Counted from the stretch's first letter, positions 35,614 to 48,189 are shown. The stretch: 64,000 nucleotides of DNA from Chamaea fasciata (GCA_029207755.1 JARCOQ010000003.1:86013994-86077993); one strand, 5' to 3'. Notes: a model not told the origin generated them from the letters alone. Program-made: numbers and translations.

Positions 35614-38600
35614 TATTCTTTATCTCAAGTAAATTGTATATTTGTAATTCATGTGATCTATTAAAACAATATGATTTGAGTAGGCAGTCAGAGGGTAAAA
35701 TTAGGGATTCTACTGAAGGTGAAGGCTTAATATAGAAATGGCAGATATGAAGAGCATTGCTGGAGAAGATATGTAGACTATCAAGATGCAAAACTATATT
35801 TCATATCGCTATTCTTAGGATTTCTATTCTTCCATGTCTGCTAGTAGTAACTTCCTGTCAATATTAATAAGAAAATGTAAGAACAGTTTAGGTGGAAAAA
35901 TGTAAAATAGTGCCTACTTTGTTTTTCACACACAGAAGAAGGGCTTTCCTACTGTATTTTATTTCTCACACTGTGATTCAGTCTTTGCATGCACAATTTA
36001 TGTGACTTTTCAGAATCTTAATGACACAGGAGTCCCTGTGATTTCTCTGTTGTGTGTCTGACAATGGAGGCACCTAAAATCATTGATTGGTTTAGAAATT
36101 TAGGTCTTCATATGTATATATTATTTTACTTTCTACTTACAGTGTTTGAGAATGATCACTATAATGTTATAACAATGAGGAAGTTCTTGGTGACTATGAT
36201 TTGACAAAAGCATTTCCATAAAATTTGCAAAATATATAGCTTCAATTTTATTGCATTTCCCTGCAGAGTTAGCAGTGAAAAACCTTTCAAAATTGTAGTA
36301 TTATATCAGAGGCAGAACTGAAAGGCTTTTAGAAATAAACCAGTCTGATTTACCTGTCTAAGTAAGAAGAAATGGAAAAAATAAACTCTATATAGTGACA
36401 AGCAATGTAGATTAAAAAAATTTATTTGGCATCTAAATTGTCATTTAAAACAGAGATGAGAAGAGATTGTTACAAACCATGGTAGGACAGAACTAGTGTG
36501 AATTGGCAGACCTCCACTGATTGCATTGGAACTTTGCCGATTACATTAGCTGAGGATCTGAGTTTATATGAGTTTTAACTTCATAGCATCCCTTAAATCA
36601 TCAGGAATAAGATGCCTTAGTGACTCAGTAAATCAAGGCAAGATCAAATAATTATTAAAAAATAAATGAGAACTGCTCTTTAGTGCAATACAATTTTATT
36701 TTCAATAGCACTTGATAAAAATGCATCCCAAGACACTTTACAAGAAAAGTTATAAATAATAAAATTATGTGGTTTAATAATAAATAATAGATTAAAAGCT
36801 GTGAAGGGTCTTGGAGAAACAGTTTCATCTTATATTTAGAATAGAGCAAAGATTTTGTGGGTTGAAACAGGGTAAGGATGCTAGTTTGATCAGAGAGGAA
36901 GAGATATTCAAACTATAATCTGAATGTAAGGGCAAGGGGAAAAAAATAAACATTTTTCATGGTTGAAATCTTATATGCAAATAAATCTATATTTCCTTAC
37001 TCTCTGGAGAGTAGTTCAATCTCCAGATAACAGCCTACTCAGGAATTGGGAACATTTTCAGGCCTGCTGAAAACTGAGCTGTTTTGCACTGCAGAAAGAG
37101 AGCATAGCTTGAGCAATGTGTATCATACTGAACCTTGTACATTGCTTTATGTGGAGAAGAGAGTTAGTGTCCCAACCCTCCCATCCCCTCCCCAGGTGAG
37201 AGACTCTTTAAAAGAATGAGTCAGACAATGTATTTGTTTGCTTCTGTGTTAAAAATGTAAAGTGAGGGAGGAAGAAGTACTGCAGAGGGGAGAATGGAGC
37301 CTAATTTTCCTTTTCACTTTTCCTCACTCTTGACTTCCAGTGCAGCATTGTTTTTTTCTAGTTGCTATGGGCTTCATGCCTCCACAGGTGACTCAAGGCT
37401 GGTGATTCAGATGCTGAGGGAAGGTACTAGTACTTAGGCATTACAGCAGCATTGCAGTCACCAAGCCACCAATAAATGTATCTTTAAACTAAAAATTATG
37501 TCCTTGGATTCTCATATATATCCTTTCTTATGTGTGTCTGTCTGTAAACAAATTATCATATACGTTCCAGTAGGAAAGTTTTCACACATACACTTCAAAG
37601 CCTGGAGGGGGTAAGAAATTGATAGTGCAAGGGTGACTTGCTGCCAGGGAGCTCCTAGAAATCCATTGGAGATGCAATGATGAAAATATGCCTTGGACAT
37701 GGCAAAGAGAAGGCATTGCAGGAGAAAGAAGGACTCAGAGAGTCAAAGGAAAATTGGGGAACAATTACAACAGTGGGTGGCACACAACCGTTGCCTGAGA
37801 TGAGATGCAAAATTAGTAGAGCCTCCTGCTGTTCCTTCTCTACCCAAGAATGTCTTGGCTTTATACTCTTGGCCCACAGTAACTGGAAGCATATCTAACA
37901 TATCTGCCAATCCATTTTGAAGAATTGTTTGGTAATAAATTCTTTCCTTTCTGATTATTTGCAAACCTAGTATGTTCTCCTGGAAGATGGGAATAGTGGT
38001 TAGGAGTCTATCACTTGTTACTAATCTTCATAAAGTATTGCTAAACTTCATAATGACTTAAGAAGCCCCCATGTTTGGAAATATTCTATGAATCAGGCCA
38101 GGTGCTGTGCAAGGTCACCATTTCCTTTCTCCAAGGCAAGCAAACTGGGTAAAATTAAGTAATTTTTAAAATCTTTACATGTGGGACTTCAGACAGCTTT
38201 TTGAAGTCTTCTGGAATACTGTAAGTTCTTAGGTAACAATACTGAAGAAAATAAACCCTCTATGATTAAAATGAAGTAAACATTAGTCTATTATACTCAG
38301 ATTTTTGTAATGTATGCACACATTCACTTCACAAACAATATATACTTTACAAATAGCCACCTGCTGTGTGGATAGATACATGTCAAGTCTCATGCTGGGC
38401 CTTTTCATTTTCATCCATGTTGTTTCACACAAAGTTTAGAATGGAACTATTCAAAAGATAGCATGAATCAAATATGGTAGTTTTGTACTTGGGCTCTACA
38501 AACTTAAGGATGTCTTAGCCTCATGTAGAAAAAAATTGCACAGCTACAGTAGAAATTATGGTCTTCTGCCGACCTTGAGAGCTCAGCTGCCCTTCAAACA

Positions 38601-39922
38601 CTCTTCATGATACCTCTGTCTTCTTTATATGAGTTTATATTTATAATCAAATTTAATTTTGAAAATTTTATAATCTGTCATTGAACAGAACACTTTGGCA
38701 GGCTGTGATGAAGGATTCTATAATTTTTTATACCCTCTAATGCAAAATTTGTAATAATAATGTCTTCTTGCTATTTGGAATTCTTTTTCTTTTTAAAAGT
38801 GCAAAAACCAATAATAGAAAAGTGTACTTTCAATGCTAAAATACCGTTCAAAAGGATTTTGCCTGTAACTTCAGTAATAAAAACTTTTTTCCTGGTGGAA
38901 AAGACCTATTTCCCTCACCTGACAAACACCACTTCTTTGTACTCGTTATTCCTGCACTCGTTATTCCAGTGATTAGTTGGGTGACTGTGAGAGTTATTTG
39001 CATCTTTCTTCTCTGCTACAACATTGTTGCCCGGGGAGAGTAGGAAACCTTGGTTAATATTAATGAAATATTTGGGGACATGGAGCAGAGCACTAACTTC
39101 TGCTGCCTGGGCAGTAATATTACTCCTCATTAAAGCTTGTGGAAGTTCATCTCACATTCCATTACAGATGCCTGAAAACTGTTTTCTAGGCAATCTATGC
39201 TCCTTAGACAAGAGAAAAGGGGGAGGAAAGGATCTGTTTCCCTCTGGAATTTGATGCTCTCTTTACATATACCACTGCCAACCAGCTAGAAGATTTTGTT
39301 AAATGACTTGTTGGTCAGAGAGATGTCATATTCAGAGATGATGAATGACTCTGGGCTTCTGCTCTAAGACCTAGCAGAAATAATGCAATAGTCTCAAAGG
39401 AATATTGGAAGTTTTATCTGTAACAGCTTCAGAAAAGCAGTCGCGTTTATGATGTTCTAAATTCTAGACAAGTAAAAGCCCTGCAGTTTTGCATTTTGGG
39501 GTTTTTTTGGAGCATAACATTTTGTACACTGTTAACCCTTTTGAATATGAGTCTAATGGGGTTGCCTCTGTTCAGTAAAAGACTGCAGGGGTTGGAAGTT
39601 CAAGAGAAAGAGAGGAAACAGAGAGGTCATAGAGCATGCAACTTGCTGGTTTTTGCCTCAGCTTTTGTTCTTTTATGAGCTTTTTCTCTAATCAATATAA
39701 AAATGCATTATTCTTTTGTAAATATGCAGTTCAGAACCACATCACAAAGTCAATTCTTATGAGGTATAAAAAGAGAAGACAGCTAATGGAAATTATGAAC
39801 TATTTCAAAGTTTAATTTGAATTGTGTTTTGGGTGAGGTACTTTGTTTTTCAGAACTTGTGAAATTCTAAATCATATCTTTTTCCTAAATCTCTATTTCA
39901 GCCTCATTAAAGACAATACAGT
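35614..39922. other. Unannotated stretch
   Basis: No retroelement recognised. A pyrimidine tract CCCATCCCCTCCCCAG lies at 37177-37192. A minus-strand frame spanning about 38919-39151 ends at a CAG|GTGAGG donor and is discussed as a finding; a plus frame at 39024-39254 overlaps it. Other frames (35504-35791, 36655-36849, 37512-37700 on minus; 37677-37898, 38760-38972, 39496-39678 on plus) are short and unsupported. Confidence 0.45.
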
Positions 39923-39939
39923 CGATCCTAAGGAATTTG

Positions 39940-40966
39940 CTGGAAGATCACACTCAAAGGCTTGAGGTCAATGGCTTGATGTCCAAGTAGAGATAAGTGA
40001 AAAGTGTCCTTCCTTGGGGGCTGACTTTGGGACTGGCACTTTCTATCATCTTCATTGGTGGCATGGACAGTGGGAGAGCTCCCACAGCAAGTTTGCCAAC
40101 AATGCCTATCTGAGTGGTGTGGTTGACACTCCAGAGGAAAGGGATACCAGCCAGAGGGGCCTTGGCAGCCTCAAGAGATAGACTTGTGTGATCTTCATGA
40201 AGTTCAACAAAGTCAAATACAGGGTCCTCCTGCATGTGGACTAGGGAAATTCCAAGGACAACTGCAGGCTGGGTGGAGAATGGATTTAGAGCAGCTCTGA
40301 GGAGAGGGACTTGGGTGTGTTGGTTCACGGGAAGCTCAACAGTGTGCACTTGTTCAGAAAGCCAAATGTATCCTGGGCTGCATCTAAAGTGGCATGGACA
40401 GCAGGTTGAGGGAAAGGATTCTGACCCTCTACTCCACTCTGGTGAGACCCCGCCTGTAGTACAGCATCCATTTCTGGTGCCTACAATATAAGAACATGGA
40501 CATTTTAGAGTAACTCCATAGCAGGACAACAAAGATAAGAGGGCTGGAGTGAGGAAAGGCTGAGAGAGATGGGGTTATTCAGCCTGGAGGAGACAAGGGT
40601 GACCTAACTGAGGCCTTTCAGTACCTAAACAGGGCTGAAAAGGAAGCTGGAAAGGGACTTTTTACAAAGGCATGTAGAAATAGGAAAAGGGGAAATGGAT
40701 TTAAAGGGAAAGAAAGTAGGTTTAGAGTCGATATTAGGAAGAAATTCCTTACTGTGAAGGTGGTGAGATGCTGGAACAGGTTGTCCGGAGATATTGTGGC
40801 TGCCTTATCCCTCTGTGGAAGTGTTTAAGGCCAGGTTGGATGGAACTCTGAGTAACTGGTCTATTGGAAGGTGTCCCTGTCCATGGCAGGTGGTATGGAA
40901 GTATATGACCATTAATCTCCCTTCCAACCCAAGCCATTGATTCTATGATTCCATGATTCCATGATT
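39940..40966 (+). mobile_element. CR1 LINE, longest copy in the window
   Basis: Sense CR1 3' kilobase. It holds the end of the reverse-transcriptase ORF in broken frames (a GGTGGCATGGACAGTGGGAG block near 40055, CATGAAGTTCAACAAAGTCA near 40195, TCTACTCCACTCTGGTGAGA near 40428), then the 3' UTR (ATTAGGAAGAAATTCCTTAC, GATGCTGGAACAGGTTGTCC, TCCCTTCCAACCCAAGCC). It ends in three tandem ATTCTATG/ATTCCATG units at 40940-40966, the hallmark CR1 3' terminus. It is inactive by truncation and frameshifts. The largest open frame in the window (192 codons, 39954-40532, minus) is antisense to this element. Confidence 0.96.
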
Positions 40967-42343
40967 TGCTGTCATGTATTTTGAGAAAACATTATTTTCC
41001 ACTATAAAAACAATTTCACAATCTCTTTTGGTAATGGATATATTTGTTAGTTAGAAATCAGAAACTACCTGAAGCCAAAGAATCACACACAGGACAGGAC
41101 AATTACCGTATATTTTCTGGTGTTTAATGATCTCTCCTTCATCTCCATTTTATTAGGAGTAGAGAACGGTTTTGAACCCAACCACCATGAAAGGATCATA
41201 AAATAGCATATGCTGACATTTGAGAATATTAATTAAAATTCTGGACTGCAATTGACTTTTCTCAAAAAACCAGAAATTTGCTAGACTGTGATATAACTTA
41301 GATCAGTTTCCCTTAGAAAGTTTTTCTGAAATAGGTGTTTTAAAAGACAAACCTATAATCGGAATTGGAAATGATCATTACATGCAATATGATTTACACA
41401 TATTGTTTCCCTATTTTAGACTGAAATACCTTCTTTGGAGGACAACCTTCACTGCTTTAAAGTGGGGCATTATTTCTACCTGAAATACTGTTTGGTTTCT
41501 TTTTTAAGATTTCCCAAATGCTTATCAACTCTAAGGCCTCTCTCATGTAATTTAAGCTTCCTCTTTTGAATCTGATCATGACTTTATTTGCAGGTTCAGG
41601 AAACTATCAGAACTTTAGTGTGCTCAGCATGCTAATGACAACTGGCTCCATACCCACAAAACCTGTCAAAGTCTGTAGTCTGAGGATGTGTTTTCATTTT
41701 GGTAATTTTTTAAAATTACTATTTTTTTTATTTATTAATATTTAAAAAAGGTTTCCAGATTACTTTTGTTTTATTTGTAGAGGGATTTTTTTTTAAATTA
41801 TACCATTATTTTAGTTTTTAGAACATACATTTTTAACAGTTTATTTACAGCATGTTCTAACTGCTTATGATACTTAAAAGTATAAGTGACCATTAGATGA
41901 AAGTTTAAAACAATATGCTCAGCACACAGGCAACGATTTCAATGACATTTTTGGTGGAGCTGGAACAGAGAGGCTGCATACATACTCTCAATGGTTGGAT
42001 TGAAATGATGTACCATAATGGTTCCAAAGGAGCTGTTACAATCTGCCCAACCAATGATCCATGAACAAAGAAAGATTTAGTAAATTTGAAACCAATACCT
42101 TCCAACGTGCTAAAAATAAACAAGCAAATGGTCCTATGCTCTGCTGATCCACACAGAAATTTCCTCCTTTACTCACAAGTAATGCACCTATCTTCTGCTT
42201 CATCCTCATAGTTCTCCTTATTCTGTCTTCTGAAGTATGTGTAGGACTCAAAACAAGAAAATGTTTTAATCTGCTTTGGTATTACTGTCAATGGTATTTT
42301 CAAGTCTTGGGAAGAAAAGTGGAAGATTTGCAAATCAATATAA
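40967..42343. other. Unannotated AT-rich stretch
   Basis: No gene or repeat recognised. The short minus frames at 41905-42369 overlap one another and have no supporting signals. Confidence 0.45.
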
Positions 42344-42912
42344 TGTTGTGGTTTAACCCCAGCCTGCAACTAAGCCCCACACAAATGCCCACTCATCCCC
42401 CCACAGTGGGATGAAGGAGAGAATCAGGTGGTGAGAAGTGAGAAAAGTGAGAAAATTCAATGAATTGACAGTTTAAATGCAAAAACTTTGCCTGGAAGAA
42501 AATCAAGGAATTACTTCACCACTTCCCATCAGCAGACAGGTGTTCAGCTATCTCCAGGAAAGCAGGCTCCCTCACATATAACAATGACTTGGGAAGACAA
42601 ACACCTTCCAATCCCATCTCCTTCTTCCCCCAGCTTTATGTGCTGAGCATGATGCCATATGGAATGGGATGTCTCTCTGGTAGCTGGCATCACCAGTCCT
42701 GGCTGTGTCCCCTCCCAAGTCCTTGTGCACCCTCAGCCTCCTCACTGGGAGGGTGGCCTGAGGAGCAGAAAAGGCCTTGACTCTGTTTAGGCACTGCTCA
42801 GCAATAACTAAAACATCCCTGTTATTGCCAGTATTTCCAGCACAAATCCAAAACACAGCCCCATGCCAGCTACTCTGAGGAAAATAACTCTAACCCAGCC
42901 AAAATAAACACA
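42344..42912 (-). mobile_element. Solo LTR, family B
   Basis: The plus strand begins TGTTGTGGTTTAACCCCAGC and ends with CCAGCCAAAATAAACACA, the reverse complement of the family B LTR. ACATAAAGCTGGGGG (read minus) near 42634-42648 is the same TATA-like block as in the copy at 32559. Flanking TATAA (42339-42343) and AATAA (42913-42917) form a 4-of-5 target duplication if the ends are placed as given. No internal region is present. The frames 42572-42856 (-) and 42589-42780 (+) lie within it. Confidence 0.85.
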
Positions 42913-43835
42913 AATAAGTTTTACTGGTGACTTGAGGAAAATGTGTTTTCATACCCAGCATAACCACAGACATGAATGCAACTTTAGACTAATTATCTAT
43001 TTTACCCAGTATTTTAGATCATTGTTTGAAAATGTGGATTTATTAACTGCTACTTGGTTAAACAGCAGTTCAATTCTAAAACTGTTTGATACAGATCATA
43101 AAATGATACTTGATAAAGATGAAACAGAGACAGTGATAAGTATCAAAGACATTTGTATTTAGAATTTATGGAAAACAATCGTGTGGAAAATCTCTAGCAA
43201 TCCAACGTACTCCATGTAAATGGATAATAATTCACTTACATTTTTTTCGTTATGATAAGTCTGTCTTCCTCGTTGTTTTAGTGACATGACACTATAAATA
43301 TCTAAGAAGGTGTGATATCACTATTTATTATTAAGGATTCATTGTCTGAATAGTAACAACCTCAAAGGATGCCAAGTTTTGTGAAACATATTTAACCTGC
43401 AGATGGAATTCCCATTACCAAGAGGTGAGAGGGTGAGTAATCTAGACTAAATGCCTAAATTTAGTGTGATAAAATGTAGATGTTACACCTAAAAAACATG
43501 GAGTGCCTAAGATTCTTTTTTGTTCAAATTTTTATAGCAATTAGGTTTCTAACTGTATAATAGTCCAAATCATTTGTACAGTTATAATAAAAAGACAATA
43601 CACTTTAGGTCTCAGTTCTACTGCCTGTCAAAGGGGATCTGGAACGCATATTTAACTTGTAGAGTGTAAACAACTGTATATACATATTTAGGAGGGGAAA
43701 AATGCCAAAATACCAAAATTGCTTATCTGATATTTTGCACAATCTCCACAAACATGCGAATGTTGACAAAACATTGCATAATCACCAGATGTTCTTCCCA
43801 AAAATACTTGATAAATATAATAAATTTTTAGTATT
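42913..43835. other. Unannotated AT-rich stretch
   Basis: A 76-codon plus frame at 42932-43162 begins just after the LTR end but has no recognisable domain. Nothing else seen. Confidence 0.4.
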
Positions 43836-44045
43836 ATAGAATCATCAAAGTTGGAAGAGACCTTTAAGATCACCCAGTCTGGCTGTCTACCCAGCAGTGC
43901 CACCGTGACCCCTGAATCACTAAACCTCATCACTCAGCACCAGATCTAGACACCTCTTGAGCACCTCCAGGGATGGGGACTCCGCCATCTCCCTGGGCAA
44001 CCTCTTCCAATGCCTGACCACCCTAATAGTGAAAATCTTTATGGG
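43836..44045 (-). mobile_element. CR1 LINE 3' fragment
   Basis: The plus strand shows ATAGAATCATCAAAGTTGGA, AGACCTTTAAGATCACCCAG, CACCTCCAGGGATGGGGACT and CCTGGGCAACCTCTTCCAAT, then a degenerate TAATAGTGAAAATC. This is the reverse complement of a CR1 3' UTR from a subfamily differing from the copy at 11950. Confidence 0.92.
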
Positions 44046-46192
44046 GTTGCTCAGAGGATATTGAATAGATAAGAAATTGATAAGTGCTTAGGAACCCTAA
44101 CTAATATGCATTAAAAATTACCAGCTGAGCAATACAGTTATGAAAGAGTGAATGTCACTATCCTAGCATTTCTGCCAGTTGTTATGTTTTAAATTTAAAA
44201 ATAAACAAAAATATAAGTTATTAACTTAAACCAAACATATGGAGCTGCAGTACATATAGTAATAGTCCACAATTCTTTAGATATATACTTATTTTCTCTT
44301 ACTATGTCTGAAAGCTTTAGACCTTGTATATGGACATGTTACACAGAGAGAACTGAGAGGAATATAAAAATTATTCCAACTCATAAGTTGTCTGATGTTT
44401 GTTTACTAAAATCAGGAGTCAGAGTAAATTATTACTCATTCCTGAACAGGTTGACAGTTTCAATTAAATACTTGACTTAAGATGAACTTCTAAAATCCAT
44501 GATGCTGAACTTTATATCTATCATACATAAAAGGGGAAAAGAAAGATCAATTTACCATAGTTTCTTCAAACCTAAGTAGTTTTTGAACTCAGATATGACT
44601 TGATTAAAAAAATGAGCATATTTATAAAAAAAACCCCATAATACCAAATACTAGCATTCTCCCTAAAAAAGAATTCCAGTGCATTTTCATTAAAGATATG
44701 CTCACTATTATGAACTATTTATTTTTAAAAATTACTACTTCTGTTTATTAAGTATGAAAAAGACCCAAAGAAATTCCATAAACTGCTTGGAATTTAAGTG
44801 AAATGTGTGTTTTCAAATATAATCACACGTTTTCAATTTTTAACTAAAAATAACATGTTGGTAAATTTTAAAAAGACTGATTTATATTTTTTGTCAGTCC
44901 CATTTATTAAGTTGAATATAATTCTTAGATAATATCCTCTTTCATATGTAACTTTCACATGTAACATATGTTAAGCAAACCTTACTACTGCACGACTTGT
45001 ATTGTTTTACTTTATGAAAACACACATCTGCACAGAGAAGTATACATCTACCCATCCATCCACACATCTATCTGCCTATGTATTAAAGAAATTAATTTAT
45101 CAAGCATGTATCCATCAAAAGTGATGAAAATGCTGCACTAAAGTAAGGAAAAATAATAGGTATGTGTTCTCTGCTCTAATTAATCATTATTATTCATTGG
45201 AAAAATATAATTCTCAATCTAAACAATACCAATCAAATACAGGAAAGATAACATCTGATGCAAGTTGTCATAGACCCAGTGAGTTCAAAATAATGCCTCT
45301 ACTTCCCACGTTTAGCTGTAAGACTTGTGAATCTTTACAAGTATTTTAATATATATGAATATTCATTCACTCTATGCACTTTTTATCTGGTCTTGGGATT
45401 TGAGTGCTCACAGATTTGTTATTATTTTGAAGGTTCTGAAATCAAATATCTCAATTTCCTCCGTGATATAGTCTATCTAACCTAAAATACAATAGTATCC
45501 ATTTCTCTTCGAAACTCTTGTAATTTCCATAGAAGACGTAGATTTTCAGGGCCTTTTCTTTTACAAGTGTTTGATACTAGACTTCTGTAAAAGCTTAGTT
45601 TTTGCTGCTTTGCTTGAGTTTCTTTTTAGCCCATCTCTCATTCTGCCACTCTTACATACTTAGCTGGATTTTATCACTTTAGATTCAGGTAAACAAAAGT
45701 TAATGAATTTCTGGATGTTGGCATAAAATAACCCCTGATCTGAACTTCTGTTTCACTTAAGTTTTATAATTCTAACAGCCAAGAGAATGTTTCTGATTGT
45801 CAGAAGATTCTTCTTCAGAAGACTTATTCAACTTCTGTAGATAAAGATAAGGTTATCTTTGTACTTTCCATAGGTAAAACCAGCTGTAAGAAGCTTCTTG
45901 AGGATCAGCACAATTTCTTTTCTGTAGATGTACACAGTTACAGCATGATATAACTCTTCATGTAGGAGTTCAATAATCAGGATAAATAAGTGCAGTATCA
46001 ACAGCATCCAAATAAGTTTCACACAGAAATTTAGTTGCCATAGCATTAGACTTTTCTGGGTCTTCTGCAGTAAGTGTGAGAGCTCATTAAATTTCTTATA
46101 TTTTTAAAATAAGTAGGAGAATAGCTTTAGAATCTTGAAGACTTCATGTGTATTTTGTTCCCTTTCTTTCTTAATATGAGGTGACTTTGATT
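44046..46192. other. Unannotated AT-rich stretch
   Basis: No gene or repeat recognised. The frames at 45164-45349 (+) and 45828-46046 (-) are short and unsupported. A CCATCCATCC run lies at 45053-45062. Confidence 0.45.
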
Positions 46193-46343
46193 ACAGAATC
46201 ATGGAATTATAGAACATTAAGGCAGTAAAAGACCCTTAACATCATCAGGTTCAATCATGCTACTAACACTGCCTACTCTACCACTAAACCGTGTCCCTGA
46301 GTGCCATGTCTGTACCTCCAGGGATCATGACTCAAAGCACCTT
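46193..46343 (-). mobile_element. CR1 LINE 3' fragment, older subfamily
   Basis: On the plus strand: CAGAATCATGGAATTATAGA, a decayed AAAAGACCCTTAACATCATC, ACTAAACCGTGTCCCTGAGT and GTACCTCCAGGGATCATGAC. The pattern is an inverted CR1 3' UTR, more diverged than the neighbouring copies. Confidence 0.85.
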
Positions 46344-47438
46344 ATCTCACTTGTGTGCATATGGCATGAGCAGTGAGATATGCACTTAGGTTAAATGAGG
46401 GTAATATTAATGAACAATTATGAGAATGAAGTACCCAAGTTAGCTGTTACAGCAGTGAAAGGCCATGAAGTTGCCTTGTACATATATAGCTCATTAAATT
46501 TTAGGTAAAAATTAACTCATATTCAAAACTGTCTAAGAGAACTCTGAGATGCAAAATGCTATTTTAAAATATCATTAACCTTTAGTACTTACATAGAATA
46601 GGGAGGAAAATATTTGTAATTTTTCAGACTTTTTTTTCTCTCAAATTATATTATCCCTGAGATAAAATAAATACCTCACTGTTTTTTAATTGCATTTTTA
46701 GTTGATCTGATGGACTTTTTCAAAGTGTCTTGCAAAAAATAACAATTTTTTGTTTGAGCAATAACATTCTATATGTATGTGAAATTGTATGCATAGATGA
46801 TAGATATATATATAGATTCTCTGTGGAAAAGGTGCTATTAAAGATAAAATTGGTAGTCTTTCATTTATGTTGCTGAGTGTAGATTTCAAAATCCTTACAA
46901 GAACTCAGCAGATGCCACTGAGTTTTACAGAAAAGTCTGTAAACATATCAGCATGAACTGCAGTATGTTCTCCAATTCTAAAAACAAGTTTAGTGTGTGG
47001 CATTTCAATGCCTTTTTTCTTTTTATATTTTGTTCTTTCTTGTTCTTCTTCTATTTTCATGTAAATGTACAACTTTAAATCTAAACATATTAAAATTAAA
47101 ATAATGCAGAATTTCCACTATAATGAAGTTTAAAATCATGTTTGGGGGTTTATAAAAAAAGTGGTATGACAAAATGATACAAGAAATGCTGCTCCATGGG
47201 AGTCATGGCAGAGCAACAAATAGAGGACAAAGTTTTGCTTGCAAACTGGTTTTCTAAACTCTTGGGTTTGGTAATGCTACTTGTGCTATAGTATAAAAGT
47301 ACTTTGTATGCTTTTATAAATGACTATTCCCATAACAGAAAAATAGTAGAGCCACGACTTTCTTTGATGTCTTTACTGCTGTGAAGGAGATTTCCTGAAC
47401 CAACTCAAAGAGCCAGAAGACCAAGTACATAAGTGTTT
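46344..47438. other. Unannotated; one alternative TATA box
   Basis: AT-rich sequence without a recognised element. TATAAAAG occurs at 47292-47299, a second candidate core promoter upstream of the one at 47445. A short TATATATATA run is at 46804-46813. Confidence 0.4.
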
Positions 47439-47444
47439 CATGAC

Positions 47445-47452
47445 TATAAAAG
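47445..47452 (+). promoter_or_regulatory. TATA box of a candidate small gene
   Basis: CTATAAAAGG at 47444-47453 matches the strong vertebrate TATA consensus. With the usual spacing, transcription would begin near 47470-47480, giving a first exon of about 175-180 nt that ends at the donor AG|GTGAGT (47652/47653). A second TATAAAAG at 47292 could serve instead. TATA matches are frequent in AT-rich DNA, so the value lies in its combination with the splice and polyadenylation signals downstream. Confidence 0.3.
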
Positions 47453-47760
47453 GAGATGGCATAAGGTGTCCTACTTTTTGACTTTGAAAATCTGTTCCCT
47501 GTGCAGCTGATGGCATGGTGACTATTCTGCTACATGGTGACTTTTGAGCTTCTGAAATTTGCTTTTGTTCTCTGCTGGAAGGAAAACAGCACTCTTTGTG
47601 GAGCACTACATTAGATTGGTATTCAGGGCAAACACAGGACTTTCAGTGTGAGGTGAGTGCTCTTGCTCCCTTGTATCTGAGGGGTTTTGAATTGTTTTGA
47701 ATTGAGCAGGCTAAGAACTTGAACCTCAGCCTTCATGTGTTTGTATTTTAGGCATCCAAC

Positions 47761-48033
47761 ATGAGAGTCTTGTCACTTCTCTTTTTTCCACTGACACTGT
47801 ACCTTACCTTAGTGAAACCTTTATCATGGAAAAGTGCATCTCTGGGAAATACACTAGAGATGTTAAAGTTGATAATCAACACAACTCTTCTGGTGAATTC
47901 TGGTGTTTGCTTTATTAGAGGAAAAGAAACACTTCTGACTACTTTGGGAGACTCTTCTTGGTTTTCAACCCAAATTCAAACAGAGAAACTATATACTGTA
48001 GAGAAAAATGGATTAATAATTTCACACATGTGA
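47761..48033 (+). CDS. Candidate small secreted protein, unrecognised (two-exon model)
   Basis: The model is exon 1 (noncoding, about 47475-47652), intron 47653-47751 (99 bp, GTGAGT...TTGTATTTTAG), then exon 2 with ATG at 47761, ten bases from its start and with A at -3. The 90-residue product starts MRVLSLLFFPLTLYLTLV, a short basic n-region and a hydrophobic core typical of a signal peptide, with plausible cleavage near residues 20-26. The remainder has an N-glycosylation sequon at N40, one cysteine (C50) and a basic and polar C-terminus ending LIISHM. AATAAA lies at 48058-48063, 25 bases past the stop. I do not recognise a family. It lacks the six cysteines of a beta-defensin, which the N-terminus superficially recalls. 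It could be a decayed gene, a noncoding RNA or coincidence. Confidence 0.25.
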   Translation: MRVLSLLFFPLTLYLTLVKPLSWKSASLGNTLEMLKLIINTTLLVNSGVCFIRGKETLLTTLGDSSWFSTQIQTEKLYTVEKNGLIISHM

Positions 48034-48057
48034 AATTATTTCTCTTTAATTGTCTTT

Positions 48058-48063
48058 AATAAA
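48058..48063 (+). terminator. Polyadenylation signal AATAAA
   Basis: AATAAAG follows the stop of the candidate frame ending at 48033 by 25 bases. A second AATAAA lies at about 48414, after more AT-rich sequence. It counts only together with the candidate gene. Confidence 0.3.
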
Positions 48064-48120
48064 GTACATTACCCGTTTCTTTCTATTATGTGCAGTAGAA
48101 TTGCACATGGTCTGATTCTG

Positions 48121-48146
48121 AAATGATAATTTTTTAATTATCATTT
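48121..48146. repeat. Perfect 11-bp inverted repeat (hairpin)
   Basis: AAATGATAATT at 48121-48131 and AATTATCATTT at 48136-48146 are exact reverse complements around a four-base TTTT loop. A second imperfect palindrome of ATATAAATTTATAT type follows at 48150-48182. It lies just downstream of the candidate polyadenylation signal. In AT-rich DNA such hairpins can arise by chance. Confidence 0.7.
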
Positions 48147-48189
48147 TTAATATATAAATTTATATTTTATATATAAATATAGATAATTT

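Noticed and set aside
39954..40532. 192-codon minus-strand frame, the longest in the window
   Set aside because: It lies wholly antisense to a clear plus-strand CR1 LINE. CR1 antisense frames of this size are common and it has no other support.
46246..46260. GGTTCAATC resembling a tRNA T-loop
   Set aside because: Part of a decayed CR1; no cloverleaf can be drawn around it.
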